A stretch of 64,000 bases of DNA, taken from positions 62,001 through 126,000 of the forward strand of contig NZ_FOAX01000001.1 in the NCBI RefSeq assembly GCF_900109775.1. Direction: 5' to 3'. Both the position numbers and the translations under genes were made by a program. The notes under the pieces were generated by a model, which saw only the letters and a program-made list of their open reading frames with translations, made no database searches and had not been told where the DNA came from. The DNA is from Pseudoxanthomonas sp. GM95. Lineage in GTDB: Bacteria; Pseudomonadota; Gammaproteobacteria; Xanthomonadales; Xanthomonadaceae. Below, piece by piece: positions 27,372-36,006 of the stretch. Each line of letters starts with the position of its first letter. The first letter of the stretch is position 1.

Positions 27372-28055
27372 TCAGCGCGTGCCGTACAGCACGACGGTCT
27401 TGCCGCGTGCGTGGAGCAGGCCGTCGGCCTGGAGCTTCTTCAGGACGCGCCCGGCCATCTCGCGCGAGCAGCCCACCAGGCGGGCCAGCTCCTGGCGAGA
27501 GACGCGCATCTGGGTGCCCTGCGGGTGGCTCATGGCCTCCGGCTCGTGGGCCAGGTCATGCAGGGTACGGATGATGCGGTCGGTCACGTCCAGGAACGCC
27601 AGGCGGCTGGCCTTGCGACTGGTGTCCAGCAGGCGACGCGAGAGCTGGGTGCCGATGGCGAACAGCAGCTTGGCCGCGTCCGAGGCCAACTGACCGCCGA
27701 ACAGCTGGTGCAGGCGCTCGTAGCTGATTTCGGCCAGCTCGCACTGGGTGCGGGTACGCAGGACGACCTCACGGCGGTCCGATTCGATGAACAAGCCCAT
27801 CTCACCGACGAACTCGCCCGGGCCGAAATAGCCCAGGACCAGCTCGCGGTCTTCTTCTTCCTCGGCCAGGATGCTCACCGAGCCGCTGACCACGTAATAA
27901 AGGGTTCCAGCCGGGTCGCCCGGGCGGAAAACGTCGGCGCGTGCCGGGTAGCGACGGCGGTGGCTGTTGGACAGGAACGACTCGATCGTCGTCAGGTCAG
28001 GAATCAGCGCGCTGGCGGGGGATCGCGTCAAACTCGGGGGAAGACCTGCTTTCAT
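27372..28055 (-). CDS. clp: Clp, CRP/FNR-family global regulator
   Basis: 227-residue CAP-like protein of xanthomonads. The cyclic-nucleotide-binding fold spans about 25-145 (FRPGDPAGTLYYVVSGSVSIL, GEFVGEMGLF) and a C-terminal helix-turn-helix is SRQELARLVGCSREMAGRVLKKL (186-208). In the binding pocket the Arg-Ser pair of E. coli CRP is replaced by RRE (94-96); the Glu aligns, allowing for the shorter N-terminus, with E99 of Xanthomonas Clp, which is important for c-di-GMP binding. In Xanthomonas, c-di-GMP releases Clp from DNA, controlling extracellular enzymes, EPS and biofilm. Divergent from speD. Confidence 0.92.
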   Translation of the reverse strand: MKAGLPPSLTRSPASALIPDLTTIESFLSNSHRRRYPARADVFRPGDPAGTLYYVVSGSVSILAEEEEDRELVLGYFGPGEFVGEMGLFIESDRREVVLRTRTQCELAEISYERLHQLFGGQLASDAAKLLFAIGTQLSRRLLDTSRKASRLAFLDVTDRIIRTLHDLAHEPEAMSHPQGTQMRVSRQELARLVGCSREMAGRVLKKLQADGLLHARGKTVVLYGTR

Positions 28056-28200
28056 GGCAGCTCATATAGTGAAACGAATTGTCCCGAGCTTAGTCTGAAT
28101 GGGGCGGCTGCGGCAATGTGCGTTGCACTGTCATTTCGCCGTCAGACCATTTGCCGCATAATTCCGCCCTTCACCCGTTTCTTTGCGAAGGTCCATTGCC

Positions 28201-28992
28201 GTGGTCAAACCACTGCCGCGCCTGAGGTTGCAGGGCTTCAACAACCTCACCAAGGCACTCAGCTTCAACATTTACGACGTCTGCTATGCAGTCTCGGAAG
28301 ACGAGCGCCAGCGCTACATCGAGTACATCGATGAGGAATACAACGCCGATCGCCTGACCCAGATCCTCACGGATGTGGCGGAGATCATCGGCGCCAATAT
28401 CCTCAACGTGGCCCGCCAGGACTACGACCCGCAGGGCGCCTCGGTGACCATCCTCATCTCCGAGGAGCCGGTGATCGACAAGTCGGCCGCCAAGGGCGTG
28501 ATCTCCGACGCCGTGGTCGCGCACATGGACAAGAGTCACATCACCGTCCACACCTATCCGGAGACGCATCCGCAGGCCGGCATCGCGACCTTCCGTGCGG
28601 ACATCGACGTGGCTACCTGCGGCGTGATCTCGCCGCTGAAGGCGCTGAACTACCTGATCGAGTCGTTCGAGTCGGACATCGTGATCATGGACTACCGCGT
28701 CCGTGGCTTCACCCGCGACATCAAGGGCAAGAAGCACTACATCGATCACAAGATCAACTCGATCCAGGACTTCATGGCCAAGAACATCAAGTCGCGCTAC
28801 GAGATGATCGACGTCAACGTCTACCAGGAAAATATCTTCCACACGAAGATGCACCTGACCGACTTCGACCTGGACCAGTACCTGTTCGAGGAAAAGGCCC
28901 GCAACCTGTCGTTCAAGGAGCGGATGAAGATCGAGAACCTGGTGCGCCGGGAGATCGAGGAGCTTTTCCACGGCCGCAACCTGGCCGAGTAA
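28201..28992 (+). CDS. speD: S-adenosylmethionine decarboxylase proenzyme, class IA
   Basis: Produces decarboxylated SAM for spermidine synthesis. 263 residues, E. coli type. The self-cleavage site is K111-S112 in [13 protein letters not shown], with S112 becoming the pyruvoyl group; this matches E. coli numbering exactly. Other blocks: [31 protein letters not shown]-like [20 protein letters not shown] and [14 protein letters not shown]. The frame is open from a TTG at 28183, but GTG 28201 gives the family N-terminus (VKPLPRLRL) with GAAGG upstream. A CATAAT -10 box lies at 28157-28162. Confidence 0.94.
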   Translation: MVKPLPRLRLQGFNNLTKALSFNIYDVCYAVSEDERQRYIEYIDEEYNADRLTQILTDVAEIIGANILNVARQDYDPQGASVTILISEEPVIDKSAAKGVISDAVVAHMDKSHITVHTYPETHPQAGIATFRADIDVATCGVISPLKALNYLIESFESDIVIMDYRVRGFTRDIKGKKHYIDHKINSIQDFMAKNIKSRYEMIDVNVYQENIFHTKMHLTDFDLDQYLFEEKARNLSFKERMKIENLVRREIEELFHGRNLAE

Positions 28993-29050
28993 TCCCTAGC
29001 TGAGGGTCAGCCGCGGTTACACGGCACTGACTTAAGGTTGTGGCATCAAC

Positions 29051-29108
29051 GGCGGGACGACCCGCCCGTGGCAGCCAATGCCGCGCACGAAGATGGCCGA
29101 CGACGGCC
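29051..29108 (+). promoter_or_regulatory. Guanidine-II (mini-ykkC) riboswitch
   Basis: Two short hairpins, both with the diagnostic ACGR loop: GGCGGG-ACGA-CCCGCC (29051-29066) and GGCCG-ACGA-CGGCC (29095-29108), separated by a 28-base linker. This is the consensus architecture of guanidine-II riboswitches, whose two loops together bind guanidinium. It sits 62 bases before sugE, the expected target gene class. The 3' arm of the second hairpin is also part of the terminator that follows. Confidence 0.88.
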
Positions 29109-29137
29109 CGGGCTCACGTCCGGGCCGTTTCGTTTTT
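29103..29137 (+). terminator. Riboswitch-controlled intrinsic terminator
   Basis: A 9-bp stem (29103-29111 with 29120-29128; ACGGCCCGG against CCGGGCCGT) with an 8-base loop, followed by TTTCGTTTTT. Its 5' arm overlaps the closing arm (29104-29108) of riboswitch hairpin 2, so the two structures exclude each other. Guanidinium binding should stabilise hairpin 2 and allow read-through into sugE. Confidence 0.82.
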
Positions 29138-29169
29138 GCGGCCGGGCAAAACAAGTAAGGAGAACGACG

Positions 29170-29484
29170 ATGGCGTGGATCTATCTGCTGGTGGCCGGGG
29201 TGTTCGAGATCGGCTTCGCGATGGGACTCAAGTACACCGAGGGCTTTACGCGGCTGTGGCCGAGCGTGGGCACGATGGCGGCGGCCGGTGCCAGCCTGTG
29301 GCTGATGACCCAGGCGATGAAGGGCATTCCAGTCGGCACGGCCTACGCGGTGTGGACCGGGATCGGCGCCACCGGCGTGGCGGTGGTGGGCATGGCGTTG
29401 TTCGCCGAACCGGCTTCACCGGCGCGACTGGCATGCATCGGCCTGATCGTGGCCGGTGTCATCGGGTTGAAGCTCGCTAGTTAG
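29170..29484 (+). CDS. sugE: Guanidinium exporter, SugE/Gdx subtype of the SMR family
   Basis: 104-residue protein with four transmembrane helices, dual-topology SMR fold. The central essential glutamate is E13 in [13 protein letters not shown], and the [14 protein letters not shown] motif in helix 3 identifies the SugE/Gdx rather than the EmrE subtype. Gdx proteins exchange guanidinium for two protons. The guanidine-II riboswitch and terminator immediately upstream independently support this substrate. Start ATG 29170 has AAGGAG eight bases upstream; the open frame further upstream overlaps the riboswitch and is not coding. Confidence 0.94.
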   Translation: MAWIYLLVAGVFEIGFAMGLKYTEGFTRLWPSVGTMAAAGASLWLMTQAMKGIPVGTAYAVWTGIGATGVAVVGMALFAEPASPARLACIGLIVAGVIGLKLAS

Positions 29485-29626
29485 TCCCGCCTGCGGACCA
29501 AGCGCGCCTCCCAAGTTGGCTGCGCAAACCTTGGGCCCCACGCATCGCTTTCCTATCCCCGCGCCGTTGGCGCGCCCCCTTAACAAAAGGGGCTCTACTC
29601 CATCATGTTCGCTAGCGAGCATTTGC

Positions 29627-30271
29627 TCAGAGCCGATACGCCACGGTCTTCATGAAGCGCGAGGCCAGCTTCATTACGCCGGGGATCGGCTGAGGCAACC
29701 GGCGCGCGCCGGCATGTTCGGCGTGATCGGCATGGCGGGCTTCGTCGGCCTTCATCACGCGCAGCACGTCGCGGCTGCGCAGGTCGGCTGGCGGCAGGAT
29801 GTCCAGGTGTTCGTCCAGGTGGGCTTCGACCTGGCGCTCGGTCTCGACCACGAACCCCAGATTCCAGCCGTCGCCGCGCAGGCCGGCCAGCAGGCCGATC
29901 GCATAGCTGCCGCCGTACCAGAGCGGGTTGAACAGGCTGGGGCGGCTGTCCAGTTCGCGCAGGCGCTGGGCGCACCAGGCCAGATGGTCGGTTTCTTCCT
30001 GGGCCGCCTCGTGCAGATGGGCGCGGGTCTGCATATCACGGGCGACCGCGGCCTGGCCCGAATACAGCGCCTGAGCGCAGACCTCGCCGACGTGGTTAAT
30101 GCGCATCAGGCCGGCGGCGTGGCGGCGCTCGTTCTCGTCAAGCGCGATATCCGGCGTGGCCGCGGCGGGGTAGGGGCGCCGCGCGGGCGGGTTGCCGACG
30201 GTGGTTTCCAGGGCGTGCTGGGCTTCGGCCAACAGCAGGTCGAAGGTGGAATGCGTGCGGGTCGCGGTCAT
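29627..30271 (-). CDS. coq7: 3-demethoxyubiquinol 3-hydroxylase
   Basis: 214-residue di-iron monooxygenase (Coq7/UbiF replacement) hydroxylating 3-demethoxyubiquinol in ubiquinone synthesis. The ferritin-like ligands are present in order: [39 protein letters not shown] and [11 protein letters not shown]. The first 40 residues are poorly conserved. It is a membrane-associated protein. It ends next to the sugE region convergently and is divergent from rplM. The 142-base gap between sugE and coq7 shows only short GC-rich hairpins. Confidence 0.93.
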   Translation of the reverse strand: MTATRTHSTFDLLLAEAQHALETTVGNPPARRPYPAAATPDIALDENERRHAAGLMRINHVGEVCAQALYSGQAAVARDMQTRAHLHEAAQEETDHLAWCAQRLRELDSRPSLFNPLWYGGSYAIGLLAGLRGDGWNLGFVVETERQVEAHLDEHLDILPPADLRSRDVLRVMKADEARHADHAEHAGARRLPQPIPGVMKLASRFMKTVAYRL

Positions 30272-30388
30272 GGCGGCAGTGGGGGCCGTGGCGCTGCGGT
30301 GAGGCAGCCGATGCGGCCATGTTCCCTCGCGCGGCTGGGGATGCCAAGCCGAGGCGCCCGGGCGCGTTTAGCAAGAGGTTGCCGGGAC

Positions 30389-30417
30389 TTGCAAGCGCCG
30401 GGGCGGCCCCGTACAAT
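30389..30417 (+). promoter_or_regulatory. Promoter of the rplM-rpsI operon
   Basis: TTGCAA (30389-30394) and TACAAT (30412-30417) with a 17-base spacer. It leaves a leader of roughly 90 bases before rplM. Confidence 0.75.
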
Positions 30418-30515
30418 CCCGCCCCTTCGTTTCACCCTTCACAACGCGTGGCAAAGTTCCGCGTGGGGCCAACGCCCCGAGCGCAATCCGCCCGACCAAA
30501 CAAAAGAGCTTTTTC

Positions 30516-30944
30516 ATGAGCACGTTCACCGCAAAGAACGAGACCGTCCAGCGAGACTGGTTCATCGTTGACGCCTCGGGCAAGACCCTGGGCCGTCTGT
30601 CCACCGAGCTGGCCCGCCGCCTGCGTGGCAAGCACAAACCGGTCTATACCCCGCACGTTGATACTGGCGACTACCTGATCGTCATCAACGCCGAGAAGAT
30701 TGCCGTCACCGGCAAGAAGCTCACCGACAAGAAGTATCACCGCTTCACCGGTTACATCGGTAACCTGAAGACCGAGAGCCTGCAGCAGGCCCTTGAGCGT
30801 CATCCGGAGCGCGTGATCGAGACCGCCGTGAAGGGCATGCTGCCGAAGGGCCCGCTGGGCCGCGCCATGTACCGCAAGCTGAAGGTCTACGCCGGTACTA
30901 CCCATCCGCACGCCGCACAGCAGCCGCAGGTCCTGGACATCTAA
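30516..30944 (+). CDS. rplM: 50S ribosomal protein L13
   Basis: 142-residue large-subunit protein, early assembly protein binding 23S rRNA. Blocks [49 protein letters not shown] and [19 protein letters not shown] are canonical. It forms the universal rplM-rpsI operon with two bases between stop and the next start. The unusual features are few; the leader between promoter and start may carry autoregulatory structure, as in E. coli, but I could not define one. Confidence 0.97.
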   Translation: MSTFTAKNETVQRDWFIVDASGKTLGRLSTELARRLRGKHKPVYTPHVDTGDYLIVINAEKIAVTGKKLTDKKYHRFTGYIGNLKTESLQQALERHPERVIETAVKGMLPKGPLGRAMYRKLKVYAGTTHPHAAQQPQVLDI

Positions 30945-30946
30945 TC

Positions 30947-31339
30947 ATGGCTATCACTCAGAACTACGGCACCGGCCGTCGCAAGTCCTCCACCGCCCGC
31001 GTGTTCCTGCGCAAGGGCACCGGCAAGATCACCGTCAACGACCGTCCGCTGGACGAGTTCTTCGGCCGTGAGACCGCGCGCATGATCGTGCGCCAGCCGC
31101 TGGAGCTGACCAACAACACCGAGAGCTTCGACATCCTCGTGACCGCCGCTGGCGGCGGCACCACCGGCCAGGCCGGCGCCATCCGCCTGGGCATCGCCCG
31201 CGCGCTGGTCGAGTACGACGAAACCCTGAAGTCCGAGCTGCGCAAGGCGGGCTTCATGACCCGCGACGCCCGCGAAGTCGAGCGTAAGAAGGTCGGCCTG
31301 CACAAGGCACGTCGCGCCACGCAGTTCTCGAAGCGCTAA
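30947..31339 (+). CDS. rpsI: 30S ribosomal protein S9
   Basis: 130-residue small-subunit protein whose C-terminal tail reaches the P-site tRNA. N-terminal [15 protein letters not shown] and the C-terminal [17 protein letters not shown] with its terminal Lys-Arg are canonical. Expressed with rplM. There is no terminator directly after it; the tRNA-Gln promoter follows at 31351. Confidence 0.97.
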   Translation: MAITQNYGTGRRKSSTARVFLRKGTGKITVNDRPLDEFFGRETARMIVRQPLELTNNTESFDILVTAAGGGTTGQAGAIRLGIARALVEYDETLKSELRKAGFMTRDAREVERKKVGLHKARRATQFSKR

Positions 31340-31350
31340 TCCGCTTCTGC

Positions 31351-31379
31351 TTTACGCTGGACGGCGGCGTCCGTATACT
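31351..31379 (+). promoter_or_regulatory. Promoter of tRNA-Gln
   Basis: TTTACG (31351-31356) and TATACT (31374-31379) with a 17-base spacer, about 20 bases before the mature tRNA. Confidence 0.75.
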
Positions 31380-31399
31380 TCGCCGCCCAGCTGTTCCAC

Positions 31400-31474
31400 A
31401 GCCCCGTCGCCAAGCGGTAAGGCACCTGACTCTGACTCAGGCATTCGGAGGTTCGAATCCTTCCGGGGCTGCCA
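31400..31474 (+). tRNA. tRNA-Gln (anticodon CTG)
   Basis: 75-base cloverleaf with encoded CCA. The acceptor stem pairs AGCCCCG with CGGGGCT (31464-31470), discriminator G, then CCA. The anticodon arm CCTGA-CTCTGAC-TCAGG gives anticodon CTG, reading CAG (glutamine). The T arm contains GGTTCGAATCC. It is a single-gene unit with its own promoter and terminator. Confidence 0.95.
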
Positions 31475-31487
31475 TCTTCAAGAAAAG

Positions 31488-31514
31488 AGACTCGCTTCGG
31501 CGGGTCTTTTTTTT
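31488..31514 (+). terminator. Rho-independent terminator after tRNA-Gln
   Basis: AGACTCGC pairs with GCGGGTCT (one G-T wobble) around a stable TTCG tetraloop, followed by seven or more T residues. Confidence 0.88.
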
Positions 31515-31640
31515 GCCCGTCATTTACTGCGCAGCCGCGATGCGATGGCGGTGTTCCGCGGTTGCTGAAGGTCTTGGTGCACGCCTCATGCGCGTGGTCA
31601 TGCGTTGCGCACACGGAACGGGCGCGCGCGGGGCGAGGTG

Positions 31641-31646
31641 TAGAAT
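31641..31646 (+). promoter_or_regulatory. -10 box TAGAAT of the 2OG-dioxygenase gene
   Basis: TAGAAT 57 bases before ATG 31703. No good -35 partner is visible. The rest of the tRNA-to-dioxygenase gap holds nothing I can name. Confidence 0.35.
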
Positions 31647-31702
31647 CGCCGGCTGTTCCGCGGCTGCCATCGCTGCCGCTTTTTCCGGATACGGCCGTCG
31701 CC

Positions 31703-32440
31703 ATGAGTGTTTCCCCGCCTCCTCCCCTGACTCCGGTTGCGGAGGTCGTTGGCCGCATGCGCCTGGAAGGGTATGCAGTGATCGACCGTGACGCCGTTTG
31801 TGCGCTGGCCGATTGCAGTGCCGATGCGCTGGACGCGCTGACCCCGGACTGGAACGACCTGGCCGTCGATACCTATCTGCGCGATGGCGGACGTTATCGC
31901 CGTCGCCGCCACGCCTGCTTCGTGCAGGACGGCGATGCGCTGCAGCTGTCGCCGCGCCGCGCGCACTGGCAGTCGGAGGACTACAACGCGCTGCACGGCG
32001 GCATGCATCGCTGGTTCGAACCGGTGGCCGAGGCGACCCTGGCGCAGCCGGCGTGGTCGGGATTGATCGCCGGCTTCGGCAAGCTGTTCGCGCAGCTGCG
32101 CGGGCAATCGCAGTGGTTCGTCGAAGCGCACCAGTTCCGCATCGACACCGCCAACGGCATCGGCCGGCCGACGCCGGAAGGCGCGCACCGCGACGGTGTG
32201 GATTTCGTCGTGGTGCTGCTGATCGACCGGGTCGACATCAAGGGCGGCGAGACGCGCGTGTTCGAAGCCGATGGCACCCACGGCCAGCGCTTCACTTTGG
32301 GTCAGCCGTGGTCGGCGCTGCTGCTGGACGATGCGCGGGTGATCCATGAATCCACCCCGATCCAGCCGGCCGATGGCGCCGGCCACCGTGACACGCTGGT
32401 GCTGACCTACCGCGCCGGGGCGTTCCAGGGCGAAGACTGA
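31703..32440 (+). CDS. 2OG-Fe(II) dioxygenase family protein (PF10014 type)
   Basis: 245 residues. The iron ligands are H162 and D164 (EGAHRDGVDF) and distal H215 (RVIHESTPI); an Arg following in HRDTLVLTYR would bind 2-oxoglutarate. The order matches the 2OG-Fe_Oxy_2 family that includes L-isoleucine and other free amino-acid hydroxylases of Bacillus and other bacteria. The hydroxylated substrate here is unknown. ATG 31703 is chosen since the preceding open frame lies across the predicted promoter. It is followed after 61 bases by fahA. Confidence 0.8.
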   Translation: MSVSPPPPLTPVAEVVGRMRLEGYAVIDRDAVCALADCSADALDALTPDWNDLAVDTYLRDGGRYRRRRHACFVQDGDALQLSPRRAHWQSEDYNALHGGMHRWFEPVAEATLAQPAWSGLIAGFGKLFAQLRGQSQWFVEAHQFRIDTANGIGRPTPEGAHRDGVDFVVVLLIDRVDIKGGETRVFEADGTHGQRFTLGQPWSALLLDDARVIHESTPIQPADGAGHRDTLVLTYRAGAFQGED

Positions 32441-32501
32441 GCCGTTGCTCGCGGCGCTCGTTACAATTGAAACGAGCGCCGGAGGGGCGCGGAGGACGTC
32501 G

Positions 32502-33491
32502 ATGAAACTGGGTTCCCTGAAGGAAGGCGGCCGCGACGGCACGCTGATCGTGGTCTCGCGTGATCTCACCCGCGCCGTGCGCGCCACTGGCATCGCACCA
32601 ACGTTGCAGCGCGCCCTGGACGACTGGGCCGGCATCGCGCCGCGCCTGGCGGCGCTGTCCGACTCGCTCAATGCCGGCCAGGCCGATGGTGACTTCGACC
32701 TGGACATGGCCGCACTGGCCGCGCCGTTGCCGCGCGCCTACGAGTTCGTCGATGGCAGCGCCTACCTGGCCCACGTCGAGCGCGTGCGCAAGGCGCGCGG
32801 CGCCGAGGTGCCGGCGACCTTCTACACCGATCCGCTGATGTACCAGGCCACCAGCGCCGGGTTCCTGGGGCCGCGCGAGCCGATCCGCGTGGTCAGCGAG
32901 GACTATGGCATCGACCTGGAGGCCGAGGTCGTGATCGTCACCGACGACGTGCCGATGGCCGTGGATGCCGCGCAGGCCGCCGCGCACATCCAACTGGTGG
33001 GCTTGGTCAACGATGTGTCCTTGCGTAACCTGATCCCGGGCGAGTTGGCCAAGGGGTTCGGCTTCCTGCAGTCCAAGCCGCGCTCGGCGCTGTCGCCGGT
33101 CCTGGTGACGCCGGATGAACTGGGCCAGGCCTGGCAGGGCGACAAGCTGCACTTGGCCATGCGCACCCAGCTCAACGGCGCCTGGTTTGGTGAGCCGGAA
33201 GCAGGCGTGGACATGCAGTTCGACTTCGCCCAGCTCATCGCCCATGCCGCGTGCACCCGCCCGCTGGTGGCCGGCACGCTGGTGGGCTCGGGCACGATCG
33301 CCAATCACGACACCGGCAAGGGCGCGTCCTGCCTGGCCGAGCAGCGGGTGGTGGAAACCCTGCGCGACGGCCAGCCGGCCACGCCGTTCCTGTCCTTCGG
33401 CGATACCGTGCGCATCGAGATGCTGGCACGCGACGGAAGTCCCATTTTCGGTGCGATCGAGCAGCGGATCGAACGGCAGCCTTTGCCATAA
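32502..33491 (+). CDS. fahA: Fumarylacetoacetate hydrolase family protein (fumarylacetoacetase)
   Basis: 329 residues; hydrolyses fumarylacetoacetate to fumarate and acetoacetate, the last step of the homogentisate route of tyrosine catabolism. Metal-site blocks: DYGIDLEAEVVIVTDDV with acidic ligands, LVGLVNDVSLRNLIPGELAKGFGFLQSKP and GTLVGSGTIANHDTGKGASCLAE. The length and the QSKPRSALSPV block match the shorter bacterial fumarylacetoacetases. GGAGG five bases upstream supports ATG 32502. The next gene is maleylacetoacetate isomerase, which supplies its substrate and supports the name. Upper-pathway genes (hppD, hmgA) are not in this window. Confidence 0.9.
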   Translation: MKLGSLKEGGRDGTLIVVSRDLTRAVRATGIAPTLQRALDDWAGIAPRLAALSDSLNAGQADGDFDLDMAALAAPLPRAYEFVDGSAYLAHVERVRKARGAEVPATFYTDPLMYQATSAGFLGPREPIRVVSEDYGIDLEAEVVIVTDDVPMAVDAAQAAAHIQLVGLVNDVSLRNLIPGELAKGFGFLQSKPRSALSPVLVTPDELGQAWQGDKLHLAMRTQLNGAWFGEPEAGVDMQFDFAQLIAHAACTRPLVAGTLVGSGTIANHDTGKGASCLAEQRVVETLRDGQPATPFLSFGDTVRIEMLARDGSPIFGAIEQRIERQPLP

Positions 33492-33567
33492 CCTTGCGAC
33501 GTCCCACAATGCGCCGCTGGGCGGTGCCATCGTGGCCGCGCCTGCTTGAAACGAGGTTGTCCCGCGC

Positions 33568-34245
33568 ATGGCGGAGCTTTTGCGGTTGTATTCCTACTGG
33601 CGCTCCAGCGCCGCGTACCGGGTCCGGATCGGGCTCAACCTCAAGGGACTGAGCTACGACCTGATCCCGGTGCACCTGGTGCGCGACGGTGGGCAGCAGC
33701 ACCACGACGAGTACGCCCAGCTCAACCCGCAGCACCTGGTGCCGACGCTGATGCACGGCGGCCGGGTGATGCGCCAGTCGCTGGCGATCCTGGAATACCT
33801 GGACGAGAGCTGGCCCGAACGCCCGCTGCTGCCGGCTTCGGCGCGTGACCGTGCCCGCGTGCGCGCGCTGTCGCAGCTGGTGGGTTCGGACATCCATCCG
33901 CTCAACAACCTGCGCGTGCTGCGCTTCTTCGAGGAGGAGTGGATGGTGCCGGCGGTCGAGCGCGATGCCTGGGTGCGGCACTGGATCGTCGAAGGGTTCC
34001 GGGCGATGGAGACGCTGCTGGCCGACGACCTGGTCACCGGCACCTATTGCCACGGCGAAGCGCCGGGCATGGCCGATGCCTGCCTGGTGCCGCAGGTCTA
34101 CAACGCGCGCCGCTTCGGCGTGGACATGAGCGCCTATCCGACCATCGCGCGGATCGAGCAGGCCTGCCTGCAGCTGCCGGCCTTCCGCCAGGCCAGTCCC
34201 GAGCAACAACCGGACGCGCCGCAGGCCGAGCCCGCCCGCGCCTGA
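33568..34245 (+). CDS. maiA: Maleylacetoacetate isomerase
   Basis: 225-residue zeta-class glutathione S-transferase converting maleylacetoacetate to fumarylacetoacetate with glutathione. The active-site motif SSAAYR (13-18) begins the N-terminal thioredoxin-like domain; NPQHLVPTL provides the cis-proline region and QSLAILEYLDE the glutathione gamma-Glu contact. The C-terminal tail (after about 210) is extended and rich in Pro, Gln and Ala. It lies 76 bases after fahA on the same strand. Confidence 0.92.
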   Translation: MAELLRLYSYWRSSAAYRVRIGLNLKGLSYDLIPVHLVRDGGQQHHDEYAQLNPQHLVPTLMHGGRVMRQSLAILEYLDESWPERPLLPASARDRARVRALSQLVGSDIHPLNNLRVLRFFEEEWMVPAVERDAWVRHWIVEGFRAMETLLADDLVTGTYCHGEAPGMADACLVPQVYNARRFGVDMSAYPTIARIEQACLQLPAFRQASPEQQPDAPQAEPARA

Positions 34246-34258
34246 TCGTCTGGCGCCA

Positions 34259-34290
34259 CGAAAAAGCCCCCGCATGCGGGGGCTTTTTTC
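34259..34290. terminator. Bidirectional Rho-independent terminator between maiA and pilU
   Basis: AAAAAGCCCCCGC facing GCGGGGGCTTTTTT gives a long GC stem with an A-tract on one side and a T-tract on the other, so it can end both the plus-strand maiA and the minus-strand pilU transcripts. Confidence 0.9.
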
Positions 34291-34307
34291 TTTGTTGCCG
34301 AGACGCC

Positions 34308-35444
34308 TCAGCCGAAGCCGTGGGTGATGGTCGGCGGCGCGCTGCTTTCGTACAGGTCCCCGTAGGGATCGTGCTCGCCGGCCGAGCCTTCGGACAGGCG
34401 GAACTTCAGCGCCAGGCCGTCGCGCGAATCGGCTGCGCGCAGCGCTTCTTCCTGTGCGATTCGCCCTTCCTTGACCATGCGGAACAGGCACTGGTCAAAG
34501 GATTCCATGCCTTCTTCCAGCGATTCTTCCATCGCCTGCTTGATCTCGTGGACCTGGCCGCGGCGCAGCAGGTCGCGGATCACCGGCGTGTTGATCAACA
34601 CCTCGGCGGCCGGGATGCGGCGGCCGTCCACGCCCTTGACCAGGCGCTGGGAGACCACGGCGCGCAGGTTCAGCGCCAGGTTCATCAGCACGTTCTTGTG
34701 TGCGGTCTCGGGGAAGAAGTTGAGGATGCGCTCGATGGTCTGGTCGGCGTTGTTGGAGTGCAGGGTCGCCAGGCACAGGTGGCCGGTTTCGGCGAAGGCG
34801 ATCGCCGCTTCCATCGTGGTCGCATCCAGGATCTCGCCGATCAGGATCACGTCCGGGGCCTCGCGCATCGCGTTCTTCAGTGCGTTGTGGAAGGCGTGGG
34901 TGTCCAGGCCGACTTCGCGCTGGTTGACGATGGACTGCTTGTGCTTGTGCAGGTATTCGATCGGATCCTCGATGGTGAGGATGTGGCCGGTGGTGCTGGA
35001 GTTGCGGTAGTCGATCATCGAGGCCAGCGACGTGGACTTGCCCGAGCCGGTCGAGCCGACCAGCAGGACCAGCCCGCGCGGGGTCATGATGATGTCCTTG
35101 AGCACCTCGGGCAGCTGCAGCTCCTCGATCGAGGGAATCTTGCTGCGGATGGCGCGGATGACCATGCCCACTTCGCCGCGCTGCTTGAACACGTTGACAC
35201 GGAAGCGGCCGGCATCGGCCAGGGCCACGGCCATGTTCAGCTCCAGGTCGCGCTCGAACTGCGGCACCTGGCCTTCGTCCATCAGCGAATAGGCGATTTT
35301 CTTGACCATGCCAGGCGGCAGGCCGGTGTTGCCCAGGGGATAGAGCTTGCCTTCGATCTTGATGTAGACGGGGGCGCCGGTGGTCAGGAACATGTCCGAC
35401 GCGTTCTTTTCCGTCATCAGCTTCAGGAAATAGCCGATGTCCAT
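34308..35444 (-). CDS. pilU: Type IV pilus retraction ATPase, PilU
   Basis: 378-residue hexameric ATPase of the PilT/PilU family powering pilus retraction for twitching. Walker A is GSTGSGKST (130-138); the Asp box is ILTIEDPIEY; the His box region is ETGHLCLATLHSNN. The N-terminus (DIGYFLKLMTEKNASDMFLTTGAP) and the extended acidic C-terminal tail are of PilU type rather than PilT. In the Walker B region the usual GE-[IM]-R-D reads GEILD, with Leu206 in place of Arg (see findings). PilT is usually next to it but is not seen in this window. AGGGG precedes ATG 35444. Confidence 0.9.
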   Translation of the reverse strand: MDIGYFLKLMTEKNASDMFLTTGAPVYIKIEGKLYPLGNTGLPPGMVKKIAYSLMDEGQVPQFERDLELNMAVALADAGRFRVNVFKQRGEVGMVIRAIRSKIPSIEELQLPEVLKDIIMTPRGLVLLVGSTGSGKSTSLASMIDYRNSSTTGHILTIEDPIEYLHKHKQSIVNQREVGLDTHAFHNALKNAMREAPDVILIGEILDATTMEAAIAFAETGHLCLATLHSNNADQTIERILNFFPETAHKNVLMNLALNLRAVVSQRLVKGVDGRRIPAAEVLINTPVIRDLLRRGQVHEIKQAMEESLEEGMESFDQCLFRMVKEGRIAQEEALRAADSRDGLALKFRLSEGSAGEHDPYGDLYESSAPPTITHGFG

Positions 35445-35544
35445 GATGAGCCCCTGCTGGCTGATGCGTTCGCGTGCATTTGCAAGTGCAGCGCGAGCTT
35501 GACGACAATGGCCGCGGATTCCCCTTGAACGCCGCGTACCTCAG

Positions 35545-36006
35545 ATGATTCGTAGCTTCGCACAATTCTCCGGGCTGCTGTGTGCGGCCTGTCTGGCCTT
35601 CACGGCCATGCCCGCGGCCCACGCGCAGGAAGCGGCCGTGGCCGAACTCACCTCGGCCCAAGCCGCCGTGCAGCGCGCCACCGATGCCGACGCAGACCAG
35701 TACGCGCCGGACCTGATCCAGGCCGCGCGCGACAAGGTCTCGCAGGCCCAGTCGCTGGCCGAAACCCGCAGCGGCCGCAAGCAGGCGCCCCTGGTCGCCC
35801 TGCAGGCGCTGGCCGATGCCGACCTGGCGCGCGCGCGCAGCGAGCAGGCCAGCGCGCAGGCCCGGCTCTCGCAGGAGCAGTCGGAAATTGACCGCCTGCA
35901 GAAGGCGCTCGCCACACCGCCGCCGGCCCCCGCGCCGCCGGTCGCTTTGCCGCCGCAGAACACGCTTCCGGCCCTGCCCACCACCTTGCCGGAGACCACG
36001 CTGTGA
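35545..36006 (+). CDS. Exported DUF4398-type envelope protein
   Basis: 153 residues with a signal peptide (cleavage after AHA, residue 27). The mature part is an alpha-helical DUF4398-like domain (AELTSAQAAVQRATDADADQYAPDLIQAARDKV-type helical hairpin with coiled-coil character to about residue 118). A proline-rich tail follows (PPPAPAPPVALPP). The stop overlaps the GTG start of the OmpA-like gene (GTGA), so the two are made together and probably act together in the periplasm. Function unknown. Confidence 0.78.
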   Translation: MIRSFAQFSGLLCAACLAFTAMPAAHAQEAAVAELTSAQAAVQRATDADADQYAPDLIQAARDKVSQAQSLAETRSGRKQAPLVALQALADADLARARSEQASAQARLSQEQSEIDRLQKALATPPPAPAPPVALPPQNTLPALPTTLPETTL

